Shown: positions 50,660 through 59,065, numbered from the stretch's first letter. The stretch is 64,000 bases of DNA from Paeniglutamicibacter kerguelensis (GCF_017876535.1 NZ_JAGIOF010000004.1:372001-436000); one strand, 5' to 3'. A program made the numbers and translations. The notes: generated from the letters alone by a model not told the origin.

Positions 50660-51021
50660 GGGGATTCCTTGGGGTGCGCATTCACCACGCCGGTGATACG
50701 GACGTCCACCCTGCTCACCACGGCTCCGGTCAGTTCCGTGAATTTCTCACCCAGCAATGTGCGTTGTGCCCGCGCCCTGTCCATCAGCGAACCGGTGGTC
50801 CGGCCCGCAACCGCCACGATGGGCAAGGGCAAGTTGATTCCCAACGCCAGGAATCCCGCGTCGTCCCTCATGAACACCCGAACCAGATAGGGGTCAACGC
50901 CGAATAGGTCGCCTGCGACTACCCTAGCGGTACTGTTCAGTGCCTGCGCGCTCACCCTTGTGTATCCGGGACGCAGTTCGGACTTTTGACGCGGAGCTAC
51001 TTCTTCGACACGGGCATTCAT
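50656..51021 (-). CDS. Small alpha/beta protein of the Asp23 operon
   Basis: The start ATG 51021 (MNARVEEV) overlaps the DUF2273-like stop as ATGA; longer frames are not supported. The 121-residue product has no membrane segment. 'DPYLVRVFMRDDAGFLALGINLPLP' and a C-terminal 'VVSRVDVRITGV' with Asp23-like strand order suggest a divergent Asp23-fold protein. The name is uncertain. Confidence 0.75.
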   Translation of the reverse strand: MNARVEEVAPRQKSELRPGYTRVSAQALNSTARVVAGDLFGVDPYLVRVFMRDDAGFLALGINLPLPIVAVAGRTTGSLMDRARAQRTLLGEKFTELTGAVVSRVDVRITGVVNAHPKESP

Positions 51022-51209
51022 GACGAGGATCGCCGACCTGTCAGGGCGTCCCTCAATGCTCGAATGTCCAAACGTCCTTCCAGGACACGTGCGACAAGGG
51101 CCCCAACGGCCATGAACAACGCCATGAACAAAAATCCGCCAAAACCATATGAAAGTGCAGCCCACGCCAGGACTGCCCCTAAAAGTGCACCAATCAATGT
51201 CGGTTTCAT
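51018..51209 (-). CDS. DUF2273-like small membrane protein
   Basis: This 63-residue protein consists almost entirely of two hydrophobic segments and a basic C-terminal tail (RALRDALTGRRSSS). DUF2273 proteins of this size sit beside Asp23 genes and help hold Asp23 at the membrane. It overlaps both neighbours by 4 nt. Confidence 0.8.
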   Translation of the reverse strand: MKPTLIGALLGAVLAWAALSYGFGGFLFMALFMAVGALVARVLEGRLDIRALRDALTGRRSSS

Positions 51210-51655
51210 TCGTGTTCCACCCGCCTTGGCTCATGTTGCTTGGCCGTGCGTTCGTCCGGGACGGGGATGTGCACGTCACCAATCTCGATGTTCACTTCGA
51301 TGACCTGCAACCCGGTGAGTTCCTGCACTGCGGCAAAAACCGACTCACGTACCTTCGAGGCCAGTTCGTGCAACGGAACGCCGAAGCTGGCGGTAAGCAC
51401 GATATCGATGGCTACTTGCGTCGTCCCGACTTCCACACTGACCCCGTGGGCAGGTTCGTAAGTTGAGCCAACGGCGTCGCGGATCGCCCCCAGCGCACGC
51501 GAGGTTCCAAGCCCCAGCGCATGCACGCCGGGAATATCGCGTGCGGCTCCTGCCGCGACCTTGGCGATGGCCAAATCCGTTAACTTGGTTGTTCCACTAG
51601 CTCCCGCTGGCTGCGCACCACGCAGCGGTAGGTCGTGGTCGAGTGGTTCAACCAT
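51206..51655 (-). CDS. Asp23/Gls24 family envelope stress protein
   Basis: ATG 51655 has GAGGAG 7 nt upstream and is preferred over the longer frame. The 149-residue protein has the Asp23 core: 'KLTDLAIAKVAAGAARDIPGVHALG', 'GVSVEVGTTQVAIDIVLTASFGVPLHELASKVRESVFAAVQELTGLQVIEVNIEIGDVHI'. Asp23 is a membrane-tethered, abundant protein linked to cell-wall stress in Gram-positives. It opens a five-gene operon whose four junctions all overlap by 4 nt. Confidence 0.92.
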   Translation of the reverse strand: MVEPLDHDLPLRGAQPAGASGTTKLTDLAIAKVAAGAARDIPGVHALGLGTSRALGAIRDAVGSTYEPAHGVSVEVGTTQVAIDIVLTASFGVPLHELASKVRESVFAAVQELTGLQVIEVNIEIGDVHIPVPDERTAKQHEPRRVEHE

Positions 51656-51771
51656 GTTTGCGCTCCTCACGGTCATCCGGTTGCCTATCCCCAGCCTACA
51701 ACCGAATGTGATCCGCGTCGCAAGATGGGTGCTCGGCAAGAATTGGGGGGCTGACGTTGCTCATATAGATG

Positions 51772-51783
51772 CCTATATATAGG
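51772..51783. promoter_or_regulatory. AT-rich 12-bp palindrome upstream of the Asp23 operon
   Basis: CCTATATATAGG is a perfect palindrome 117 nt before the Asp23 ATG in a GC-rich background. It looks like a PadR-type or other dimeric repressor site. The rest of 51656-51935 shows no gene. Confidence 0.45.
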
Positions 51784-51935
51784 AACAAAATGGGGCGCAG
51801 TGTCGCGAAAGCCGGCCGGCGATCCCGGGATCGGCGCGGAAGGGATTTTCGGCGCGAGCTTCCAGAGCCAGGTAAATCGAAATCCCGGCAGCCTTCACGG
51901 TGGCGCTCCCGGATTCCGGCGCGACTAGTTAAAGC

Positions 51936-51964
51936 AAAAACCCCCTTGTTTCCAAGGGGGTTTT
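51936..51964 (-). terminator. Rho-independent terminator of the tRNA operon
   Basis: CCCCCTTG/CAAGGGGG with flanking A/T arms forms a strong stem 4 nt beyond tRNA-Phe. On the minus strand it ends in TTTTTG. Confidence 0.92.
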
Positions 51965-51967
51965 AGA

Positions 51968-52043
51968 TGGTGGCTCCGACCGGCGTCGATCCGGTGACCT
52001 TTCGATTTTCAGTCGAACGCTCTACCAACTGAGCTACAGAGCC
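51968..52043 (-). tRNA. tRNA-Phe (anticodon GAA)
   Basis: The minus strand folds into a cloverleaf with acceptor GGCTCTG/CGGAGCC, anticodon loop CTGAAAATC, T-arm GGATCGACGCC and an encoded CCA end (51968-51970). It is the last gene of the tRNA-Glu/Asp/Phe cluster. Confidence 0.96.
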
Positions 52044-52098
52044 TGGCATCATCAGGCTAGATGATCACCCGATCTTCCGGCGAACCAGAAAATCAAAG

Positions 52099-52172
52099 CG
52101 ACCCTGACGGGACTTGAACCCGCGACCTCCGCCGTGACAGGGCGGCGCGCTAACCAACTGCGCTACAGGGCC
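52099..52172 (-). tRNA. tRNA-Asp (anticodon GTC)
   Basis: The acceptor GGCCCTG pairs with CAGGGTC, the anticodon loop reads CTGTCAC and the T-loop GGTTCAAGTCC is standard. No CCA is encoded. Confidence 0.96.
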
Positions 52173-52252
52173 TTACTTGCGAAGTCTCCCTCGCTCACAA
52201 GACAAGAACTCTACCAGAGCTTTTCGCTCTTGTAAAATCCGCATTTCATGCG

Positions 52253-52325
52253 TACCCCCAACGGGATTCGAACCCGTGCCGCTGCCGTGAAAGGGCAGTG
52301 TCCTAGGCCGCTAGACGATGGGGGC
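52253..52325 (-). tRNA. tRNA-Glu (anticodon TTC)
   Basis: The acceptor GCCCCCA pairs with TGGGGGT, the anticodon loop reads CTTTCAC and the T-loop GGTTCGAATCC is standard. No CCA is encoded. It is the first gene of the cluster. Confidence 0.96.
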
Positions 52326-52370
52326 CAGGAACCTCTGCGTTGAATTTCTTCGCCGCAGCGGACTCCAATA

Positions 52371-52399
52371 ACTATAGAGGTAAAAATCCGATCGCGCAA
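52371..52399 (-). promoter_or_regulatory. Promoter of the tRNA cluster
   Basis: On the minus strand TTGCGC (52399-52394) and TATAGT (52376-52371) are separated by 17 nt. The start of transcription would fall about 38 nt before tRNA-Glu. Confidence 0.65.
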
Positions 52400-52497
52400 A
52401 ACGAGAGTTCCTTGTGGGCCAAAAAACCATGAAAACCCCGACAACTCAAGGATTTTCACGTCAATCAACCCCTCCGGCTCCACATGGGGCCTACGGA

Positions 52498-52503
52498 TAG
52501 AGT
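52498..52503 (+). promoter_or_regulatory. Candidate leaderless -10 box of the metallopeptidase gene
   Basis: TAGAGT is followed by TCAAATC and ATG 52511, favouring this start over the upstream ATG 52484. Confidence 0.5.
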
Positions 52504-52510
52504 TCAAATC

Positions 52511-52882
52511 ATGGCATTCGAAATGACTGACGATGAATTTGAACAGCTCACCGAACAGGCCTTGGATGAAATCCCGGACAACCTCCTGGCCCTGATGGAC
52601 AACGTCGTCATTTTCATCGAGGACTCCTACACCCCGATGCCCGGCGAGGCCCCGGACACCAAATTGCTGGGCCTCTACGAAGGAACCTCCCTGACGGACC
52701 GGGACGGAGGATGGGACGCGGGGGCCCTTCCCGATCGAATCACCATTTACAAGGACGCGATCCTGGAGATCTGCTCATCTGAAAAACAGGTTGTCGAGGA
52801 AGTGGGAATCACCGTCGTCCACGAAATCGCCCACCACTTCGGAATCGACGATCAGCGTCTCCATGAGCTCGGCTGGGGCTGA
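52511..52882 (+). CDS. Zincin-like small metallopeptidase family protein
   Basis: The 123-residue cytosolic protein has an acidic N-terminus, 'NVVIFIEDSYTP', 'LLGLYEGTSLTDRD', 'LPDRITIYKDAI' and the zinc motif HEIAHHFGIDDQRLHELG (HExxH plus a downstream Asp/His). This is the DUF1025/zincin-1 pattern common in actinobacteria. Its natural substrate is unknown. Confidence 0.92.
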   Translation: MAFEMTDDEFEQLTEQALDEIPDNLLALMDNVVIFIEDSYTPMPGEAPDTKLLGLYEGTSLTDRDGGWDAGALPDRITIYKDAILEICSSEKQVVEEVGITVVHEIAHHFGIDDQRLHELGWG

Positions 52883-53231
52883 ATCGCATTAAATCCGAAA
52901 AAAATTTTTGTGATCCGCGCCCCACCTGACAATTCAGCGCATACCCCCACATGAGACCACGATTCGCAAAATGGAGAAGGTCACGAAACGATCACGAAAA
53001 TTGTACTGTTCGAGACCTTTTCGAGATCTAAACCTCGACAAGCGCCCAATTCGTCTTGCATGATCGTTATGCATTCGTTGCATTAGCCACCCCACCACTC
53101 CTACTTCTTGGGGAAGTAACTCAACCCGTGACCAAGAACGATCGGCGACTCAGCAGGCCCATGCTGCTAATAGGGTTCGCCCGGCCACGATTCCAAAACC
53201 CGGTTGTGTTGCAAGGCAGTTAGGGAAATCC
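52883..53231. other. Long upstream region of the first NlpC/P60 gene
   Basis: These 349 nt contain no gene. They are less GC-rich than their surroundings. They hold the direct repeat at 52979-52999 and several TGCAT words (53058-53083). No ydaO/c-di-AMP riboswitch signature was recognised. Confidence 0.5.
52979..52999 (+). promoter_or_regulatory. TCACGAAA direct repeat with 11-bp period (candidate OmpR-type/MtrA site)
   Basis: TCACGAAA occurs at 52981-52988 and again at 52992-52999, one helical turn apart. Direct repeats with this period and a GTCAC-like half-site resemble MtrA targets, and MtrA controls NlpC/P60 hydrolases in related actinobacteria. Confidence 0.45.
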
Positions 53232-54344
53232 ATGTCAATTCTTAAACACATGGTCATTGCGACCAGCACCGCGCTCGTAGCCAGTTCCGTACTGGCGTCC
53301 GCCGCAACGGCGGCCCCTGCACCAACACCGTCAGTGGCGTCCACAGAGACCTCGATCGATTCCGCGATCAATCCAAAATTGATCGAAAACATCACCGCAA
53401 GCTTGGCTGTTGCCTCAATTTCGCCGGCCAAATCCGCAAAATCACTAGACTCCGAAATAGCCCGGATCGACATTGCGCTTCAGAACGCCGAAGCCGCCGC
53501 GCTTGAAGCCGCCGGGAACGTTGTTGTTGCCGGCGAAGTGGCCGCGCAGGCCAAAACAGACACCGCATCACTGTCCGGCACCTCGCTTTCCAAGTTCGCT
53601 ACCAGTTCAGCCGAACTCGATCGGCAAAAGGCCACTGAGCTCTCCGCCTCAGCGCAGTCGCTGTACTCGCAGGCCGATAAGCAGTTGACCGCCAAGCGCA
53701 CGGAACTTATAGCCGCCTCCGCGAAAGCACACAACACATCCGTAGCCGTTGAAACCGCCCGCCTGCAGAAGGAATCGGAAAGCCGCGGCGAAGCAGAACT
53801 CATGGCCGCATTGGCGGAGTCCGAATCCACGGTTCCCGATCCTGTTAATGACCCGCGCCTCGACCCGGAAACCCTTGACAAAGCCGCCATGTCGACCGGC
53901 GCCCTGGGCGCTGCGTCCATTGCTGGGTCAACAGTCAAGCTCCCAACCGCGATTTCCCGCGCGAAGCGCATCGATACCTCGATCAAGTGGGCCAAAAAGG
54001 TGGCGGGCAACAACAAGTACAAGTACCGCTATGGCGCCCGTGGCCCGATGTACTTCGATTGCTCCGGCTTCACCGGCAAGGCATTTTCCACGGGTGGCAA
54101 GAAGCTGCAGCGATCCTCGGGATCCCAGTACAAGGCAGCACCCAAGAAGGTCAAGCTCTCAAAAATGCAGAAGGGCGACCTGGTCTTCTGGAGCTCCAAC
54201 AGCGGCCGGTCCTTCTACCATGTAGCCATTTACATTGGCGGCGGCAAGATCGCTCATGCACGCAACCCAAGCGCCGGTATTTCCGTAAACAACCTGAACT
54301 ATGCAGGAATGAGAAATATCTACAAGTACGCGGGACGCTACTAA
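53232..54344 (+). CDS. Secreted NlpC/P60 peptidoglycan hydrolase
   Basis: The 370-residue protein has a signal peptide (MSILKHMVIATSTALVASS ... ATAAPA). A helical, Ala/Glu-rich coiled-coil region covers about 40-215. The C-terminal NlpC/P60 domain has the catalytic Cys in 'YFDCSGFTGKAF', 'QKGDLVFWSSN' and the catalytic His in 'FYHVAIYIGGGKIAHA'. It should cleave the D-iGlu-mDAP/Lys bond of wall peptides. Layout matches RipA/RipC-type division hydrolases. A related gene follows 300 nt downstream. Confidence 0.93.
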   Translation: MSILKHMVIATSTALVASSVLASAATAAPAPTPSVASTETSIDSAINPKLIENITASLAVASISPAKSAKSLDSEIARIDIALQNAEAAALEAAGNVVVAGEVAAQAKTDTASLSGTSLSKFATSSAELDRQKATELSASAQSLYSQADKQLTAKRTELIAASAKAHNTSVAVETARLQKESESRGEAELMAALAESESTVPDPVNDPRLDPETLDKAAMSTGALGAASIAGSTVKLPTAISRAKRIDTSIKWAKKVAGNNKYKYRYGARGPMYFDCSGFTGKAFSTGGKKLQRSSGSQYKAAPKKVKLSKMQKGDLVFWSSNSGRSFYHVAIYIGGGKIAHARNPSAGISVNNLNYAGMRNIYKYAGRY

Positions 54345-54644
54345 GAAATTATCCCGTACGCCTCTACGCAATTCCGTTTGGCAGAACCAAGGCCGCGCTG
54401 ACTCCGGATCATCCACGTCAGCGCGGCCTTCGCATGCCCGGAATAGTTTTCAAAATGCCATGCCCAAGCTTCGAATAATTACACTGCTGTAATTGCTGTT
54501 ACTTGTGAGACTGATGTTGCCAGTGGGAATGGATATCCCATATGGTGCTAAAGAGAAGCAGCGATCAGGCCGTATTTTCAGGCCGTTTTTCCCGCGTATG
54601 TCGGGAGATTCTTCAGCGGATCGCCGCGGTAAGGAACACACGGC
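54345..54644. other. Spacer between the two NlpC/P60 genes
   Basis: The 300 nt hold the terminator at 54391-54428, an AATTACA-CTGC-TGTAATT dyad (54477-54494) partly overlapping a 9-bp tandem TGCTGTAAT/TGCTGTTAC, and presumably the promoter of the second gene. No coding sequence is supported. Confidence 0.5.
54391..54428 (+). terminator. Terminator after the first NlpC/P60 gene
   Basis: GGCCGCGCTGAC (54391-54402) pairs perfectly with GTCAGCGCGGCC (54417-54428). The following T-tract is short. Confidence 0.8.
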
Positions 54645-56207
54645 ATGGTTTTCCGGGAAACCCTGGGCGTGACCGCCTGCGCAATCGCGCTGACTGTCAC
54701 CTGCCTCACTGGTGCAATTCCAGCGACAGCGGCATCGGCATCGCCCCTGAGCGGCATCATGCTTCCGTTCGAACCCGGCCCTGCCGAATCACCCCTGCCG
54801 ACCAAGGCCCAGTTGCAGGCGGCCAAGTCCAATCCGGAACAGCTCCGGGCCATGGTGGACCAACTTGAAGCCACCATTGAGCAAGCACGCTCGCGGCTCG
54901 TAAACGCCGAGGCCCTGGCCCTTGACGCACAAGATGGCCTGCTGGCCGCCGACGAATTGCTTCAAGAACGCGCCCGGACCGCCACGGAAGCACGTTCCGA
55001 GGCTGAAAAGGCCTCGGAGTATCTGGATTCAAGCAAGAAAAACGTGGGGGCGCTCGCCTCCGACCTCTACCGCAATGGCGGAATCAACCCCGGTGTGGTC
55101 AACCTGCTCGACAGCGATGACGACAGTGACGTCCTTTACAAGGCATCAACCATGGGCGCGTTGAGCGCAAACCGTGCGCGCACCGTAAGCACCGCGGAAG
55201 AAGCCGTCGCCCTGTGGAAGGCGTGGCAGGATTATGCAGATGCGGCGGAAACCGCTGCGAACGAAGCCACCGCGGCCCAGCTGGCCGCAGCAGGCAAAGC
55301 CTCCTCCACCATGTCAACCTACGAGGGCTCAATTGCCCCGCAGGAAAAGCTCCGCTCCGAACTCATCGACCAGCTGGCATTCCTGCGTGATGTCGATGCC
55401 AAGGAAGAAGCTGCACGAATCGCGGCCAAGGAAGAAGCGGCCGAGTCGGCACGTCTGCAGGAGCTGATCGACAACACCCCACCGGCTCCGCCTGTCCGGG
55501 AAAATTCCAGCGAACCTGCGGACATCAAACCCCTGGCCACTCCGCCGAAGGTTCCTACGGAACGGCCGCAGGGCGATTCGCTGGTTCCCAAGCCAACAAA
55601 ACCCAAGCCGCCCGAGAACATTGCCGTTGTCCCCGAACCGGAAGACCCGCCGGTAAAACCCGAACCGACGCCGGAAGCGCCGAAGCCGACGCCCACGCCG
55701 GAAAAGCCCAAGCCGACACCGGAAGCGCCAAAGCCAAAGCCGACGCCCACGCCGGAAAAGCCCAAGCCGACCCCGACACCGACGCCGGAGAAGCCCAAAC
55801 CACCGGTGGATGAGGTGGTTCCCCCCTCGTCGAACAGCTTCAACGCCGCCATCTCCTGGGCGCAGGTGATCGCAAACGACGATTCCAAGGGTTACAAGTT
55901 GGGTGCGAACGGGCCGGACCTCTACGACTGCTCGAGCTACACGGGAGCAGCCTTCGCCAAGTCCGGCGTTTACCTGCCCCGCACCTCGTCGCAACAGTAC
56001 GCCGCGGCCCCCAAAAAGGTGCCGTTGAGCCAGCTTCGCCGCGGCGACCTCGTGTTCTCTTCGAGCAACGGCGGCAGCTCGTTTTATCACGTGGCCATCT
56101 ACCTTGGGAATGGCCAGGTCATCCATGCGCGGAACCCCTCCAGCGGAATTTCGGTGACCCCCTTGTCGTGGGTCAACAACATTCATCCGTACGCAGGCCG
56201 CTACTAG
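54645..56207 (+). CDS. Secreted NlpC/P60 hydrolase with coiled coil and Pro/Lys-rich linker
   Basis: ATG 54645 has AAGGA about 9 nt upstream. The 520-residue protein has a signal peptide, a long N-terminal coiled coil (about 45-285, including 'RAMVDQLEATIEQARSRL'), a Pro/Thr/Glu/Lys linker with repeated K-P-T-P-E units (about 300-390) and a C-terminal NlpC/P60 domain. That domain has the catalytic Cys in 'LYDCSSYTGAAF', 'RRGDLVFSSSN' and 'FYHVAIYLGNGQVIHARNPSSGIS'. Coiled coil plus NlpC is the RipC/RipA plan, where the coil can hold the enzyme inactive until FtsEX-type activation. It is paralogous to the upstream gene. Confidence 0.94.
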   Translation: MVFRETLGVTACAIALTVTCLTGAIPATAASASPLSGIMLPFEPGPAESPLPTKAQLQAAKSNPEQLRAMVDQLEATIEQARSRLVNAEALALDAQDGLLAADELLQERARTATEARSEAEKASEYLDSSKKNVGALASDLYRNGGINPGVVNLLDSDDDSDVLYKASTMGALSANRARTVSTAEEAVALWKAWQDYADAAETAANEATAAQLAAAGKASSTMSTYEGSIAPQEKLRSELIDQLAFLRDVDAKEEAARIAAKEEAAESARLQELIDNTPPAPPVRENSSEPADIKPLATPPKVPTERPQGDSLVPKPTKPKPPENIAVVPEPEDPPVKPEPTPEAPKPTPTPEKPKPTPEAPKPKPTPTPEKPKPTPTPTPEKPKPPVDEVVPPSSNSFNAAISWAQVIANDDSKGYKLGANGPDLYDCSSYTGAAFAKSGVYLPRTSSQQYAAAPKKVPLSQLRRGDLVFSSSNGGSSFYHVAIYLGNGQVIHARNPSSGISVTPLSWVNNIHPYAGRY

Positions 56208-56233
56208 TCAGCTCGCCACCGGCCCTTAGCGTT

Positions 56234-56281
56234 AAGTGAAGTCGGCTGCACCGGAATTTACCGGTGCAGCCGACTTCACTT
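56234..56281. terminator. Strong bidirectional terminator
   Basis: A 21-bp perfect stem with loop AATTTA lies between the NlpC/P60 and universal stress protein genes, which converge. TTTGTTTT follows on the plus strand. Confidence 0.93.
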
Positions 56282-56342
56282 TTGTTTTCCAGGCGGTTTC
56301 GCTTCGTCCCGTCGAGCCCGGGAGCCACCGGCCCCGTGGGGT

Positions 56343-57314
56343 CTACAGCCCGTTGGCCCTGTCCTCGAACTGCTGGCGGGTTTCCAGACGCGGGTCTTTC
56401 CCATCCGGAACGACCATCACGGGGCCCTTTGAGTGGTGCAAAACGCCCTGGCTGGTGGATCCCAGCAGCATGCCGGCGAATCCGCCGCGTCCACGCGAAC
56501 CGGTCACCAACAGTCGCGCGGTCTGCGATTCGCGAATCAGGATCTCAACCGGAGAGCCCTCGATGACATCGGTCTCGATCTTCAGCTCGGGGAAGTAGCT
56601 TTGCAGCCAGGCCTTGCCGATTCCCATTTGATGGCGCACGTCCGCAGTGACGGCTTCCTGGTCGACCGTCGCAGGCATCCAAGCCAATGCGCCGCTGACC
56701 GGAGCCAAGGCGCAAACAATGCGCATGGACAACCCGCGGGAAGCTGCCATTTCGGCTGCAACCAACACGGCCAAGCGAGCACGGTCGGAACCGTCCACGC
56801 CCACGACAATCCTGTCCTGGATTTCCGGGTCGTCTTCGGGGCGTTTGGCGACACAGAGTGGCACAACAACCGTTGGGCACTTGGCATGGGCCGGAAGCGC
56901 GCTGGAAACCGACCCGAGCAGACGTCCGACGAAACCGCCGCGCCCGCGGGTGCCGACCACAATGAGTTCGGCTTGGCGGCTGAGGTCCAGCAGGACACCC
57001 GAGGGATCCCCCGATTCGATGTAGGTACGAACCGTCAGGCCTTCCTCGGTGATGGCCGCCCTGGCTTGCCGGACGACTTCTTCTGCACCGTTGCGAATCA
57101 GCTGGTCGTCCAATGTGGCATAGCCCGCATCCATGGAGGAAGCAGCGAATACCGGGATCGTGTAGGCGGTGACAATGTTCAGGATGCTGCCACGCCGCTT
57201 GGCTTCCTGGGCCGCCCATTTCAGTGCGCACAGTCCCTGGTCCGAACCGTCGACGCCAACGACGATTCCCTCGATGACCTCGGTGTCTTCTTGAGGCACG
57301 GATTTTTCGCTCAT
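56343..57314 (-). CDS. Universal stress protein with two UspA domains
   Basis: ATG 57314 with GGAG 8 nt upstream is preferred over GTG 57323. The 323-residue protein is a tandem UspA: each half starts with a V-G-V-D-G-S-D strand and ends with the ATP-binding G-x2-G-x9-G motif ('GTRGRGGFVGRLLGSVSS' and 'GSRGRGGFAGMLLGSTSQ'). Such tandem ATP-binding proteins in actinobacteria respond to hypoxia, growth arrest or stress. It diverges from the purine permease. Confidence 0.95.
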   Translation of the reverse strand: MSEKSVPQEDTEVIEGIVVGVDGSDQGLCALKWAAQEAKRRGSILNIVTAYTIPVFAASSMDAGYATLDDQLIRNGAEEVVRQARAAITEEGLTVRTYIESGDPSGVLLDLSRQAELIVVGTRGRGGFVGRLLGSVSSALPAHAKCPTVVVPLCVAKRPEDDPEIQDRIVVGVDGSDRARLAVLVAAEMAASRGLSMRIVCALAPVSGALAWMPATVDQEAVTADVRHQMGIGKAWLQSYFPELKIETDVIEGSPVEILIRESQTARLLVTGSRGRGGFAGMLLGSTSQGVLHHSKGPVMVVPDGKDPRLETRQQFEDRANGL

Positions 57315-57471
57315 CGTCTTCACTCCTACGTGTCACGGCCTGAGACAACACGGGTTTTCCCGTGCGGGGCCCGTATCTTCCATTGTTCACCACAGTGTGA
57401 CGTGGGTCTATCCACAGTTGCGTGTGGCTCAATTCTCGACAGAACTTTCGCCTAAAGGCTTAATGCCGAAC

Positions 57472-57477
57472 TATAAT
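57472..57477 (+). promoter_or_regulatory. Candidate leaderless -10 box of the NCS2 permease gene
   Basis: TATAAT is followed by TCCCCC and ATG 57484. An upstream in-frame ATG (57463) overlaps the promoter and is therefore less likely. Confidence 0.5.
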
Positions 57478-57483
57478 TCCCCC

Positions 57484-58956
57484 ATGCCCAAACAGGATCA
57501 CTCCCTCACTTTCAAGACGGAAGTTTCACGTCTTGACCGTTATTTCAAAGTCACCGAGCGTGGCTCCAACTACTCGCGAGAAATCCGTGGCGGCTTTGCC
57601 ACGTTCTTTGCCATGAGTTACATCGTGGTCCTCAACCCGCTAATCCTGGCCGGTGCCGATGCCAATGGCAACGAGCTTGGTTTCTCCCGGGTGGCCGCCG
57701 TGACGGCACTGGTGGCAGGCATCATGACCATCCTGATGGGCGCTTGGGCCCGCCACCCGTTCGCAATGGCAACAGGGCTCGGCGTCAACGCTTTCGTCGC
57801 GATCACCGTGGCCACAAACCCCTCGCTCACTTGGCCTGATGTCATGGGCCTAGTCGTTATTTCCGGTATCACCATGTTGATTTTGGTGCTGACCGGATTC
57901 CGCACCGCGGTCTTCAACGCCGTTCCGTCGAGCCTCAAGACAGCGATCGTGGTCGGCATCGGCATGTTCATCGCCCTGATTGGCTTGGTCAATGCCGGGT
58001 TCGTGCGACGCATCCCTGATGCCGCGGGCACCACCGTCCCGGTGGGCCTGGGCTCCGACGGCACGCTGGCCGGATGGCCGATCCTGGTGTTCGTCTTTGG
58101 CCTGCTGCTCACCATCGCCCTGGTGGTTCGCAAGGTCAAGGGAGCGATCCTCATCGGCATCGTGGCATCGGCCATCCTTGCAAACATCCTCGAAATCGTC
58201 TTCAAGATCGGCCCGTCATTCGACGCAGCCACCGGAAACGTCAACCCGCAGGGCTGGTCCCTGGTCGTCCCGTCGCTGCCCGAGTGGAAGGCGCCCGACC
58301 TTTCCCTGCTGGGCCAGGTCAATGTCTTCGGCGCCTTCGAGCACCTCGGCGTGACGGCGGCCCTGCTGCTGGCCTTCGTCATCCTGCTCTCGATCTTCTT
58401 CGACGCCATGGGCACCATGGTGGGCCTGGCCAACGAGGCCGGCACCGTTGACAAGGACGGCAATATCCCGGACGTGGACAAGGTCCTGCTGGTGGACGCT
58501 CTCGGCGCCATTGTCGGCGGCGCCGCTTCGACCTCTTCCAACCAGATCTATGTTGAATCCGGTGCCGGCATCGGCGAGGGTGCGCGCACCGGTCTGGCCT
58601 CCATCGTGACCGGCCTGCTGTTCATCGCCGCGATGTTCCTGACCCCGCTGATCTACCTGGTGCCGTTCGAGGCCGTCGCCCCGGCCCTGGTGGTCGTCGG
58701 TTTCATGATGGTTTCCCAGGTCGGCAAGATCGACTGGAACGACTGGGGCGTCGCCATTCCGTCGTTCCTCACCTTTGTCCTGATGCCGTTCACCTACTCG
58801 ATCGCCAACGGCATCGGCGCCGGCTTCATTGTCTTCGTCTTCATCCGCGCGATCCAGGGCCGCGCCCGCGAGGTGCACCCGCTGATGTGGGTCGTTGCCG
58901 GGGCGTTCGTGCTCTTCTTCGGCATCGGCGTGATCGAGCAGGCCGTGGGCATCTAG
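57484..58956 (+). CDS. NCS2-family purine (hypoxanthine/guanine or adenine) permease
   Basis: The 490-residue protein has about 12 membrane helices and the AzgA/PbuG-type signature: 'EIRGGFATFFAMSYIVVLNPLILA', 'MATGLGVNAFVA', 'IFFDAMGTMVGLANEAG' and 'GAIVGGAASTSSNQIYVESGAGIGEGARTGLASIVTG'. These imply H+-coupled import of a purine base, with guanine/hypoxanthine or adenine most likely. The start is set by the TATAAT box; 57463 would add seven residues. Confidence 0.93.
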   Translation: MPKQDHSLTFKTEVSRLDRYFKVTERGSNYSREIRGGFATFFAMSYIVVLNPLILAGADANGNELGFSRVAAVTALVAGIMTILMGAWARHPFAMATGLGVNAFVAITVATNPSLTWPDVMGLVVISGITMLILVLTGFRTAVFNAVPSSLKTAIVVGIGMFIALIGLVNAGFVRRIPDAAGTTVPVGLGSDGTLAGWPILVFVFGLLLTIALVVRKVKGAILIGIVASAILANILEIVFKIGPSFDAATGNVNPQGWSLVVPSLPEWKAPDLSLLGQVNVFGAFEHLGVTAALLLAFVILLSIFFDAMGTMVGLANEAGTVDKDGNIPDVDKVLLVDALGAIVGGAASTSSNQIYVESGAGIGEGARTGLASIVTGLLFIAAMFLTPLIYLVPFEAVAPALVVVGFMMVSQVGKIDWNDWGVAIPSFLTFVLMPFTYSIANGIGAGFIVFVFIRAIQGRAREVHPLMWVVAGAFVLFFGIGVIEQAVGI

Positions 58957-58991
58957 CCCGGCCGGGCCATGCAGGCCGGGGACCGCGCGGT

Positions 58992-59025
58992 CCCGTTCCA
59001 CTCCCGCAGACGGGGGTGGAACGGG
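58992..59025 (+). terminator. Terminator after the NCS2 permease gene
   Basis: CCCGTTCCAC pairs with GTGGAACGGG, with an inner CCCG/CGGG. It lies 36 nt after the permease stop. Confidence 0.75.
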
Positions 59026-59035
59026 GCGGCAGGCC

Positions 59036-59065
59036 CCGGCCTTGCCGTTTAACCGGCAAGGCCGG
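59036..59065 (-). terminator. Hairpin overlapping the methyltransferase stop codon
   Basis: A 12-bp perfect stem (CCGGCCTTGCCG/CGGCAAGGCCGG) has the TAA stop of the minus-strand methyltransferase (59051-59049) in its loop. The last few codons form one arm. No U-tract follows, so it may protect the 3' end rather than terminate. Confidence 0.5.

Noticed and set aside
51769..51966. Small 65-codon basic open frame on the plus strand before the tRNA terminator
   Set aside because: No ribosome site or leaderless box. It runs through the palindrome and the terminator and its composition is not protein-like.
51968..52325. Genomic island or prophage attachment at the tRNA cluster
   Set aside because: No integrase, no partial tRNA 3'-end repeat and no composition shift was seen on either side.
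52883..53231. ydaO/c-di-AMP riboswitch upstream of the NlpC/P60 gene
   Set aside because: These riboswitches often precede cell-wall hydrolases in actinobacteria, but the conserved GGGGGAA and GCCGAAC-like blocks could not be found.
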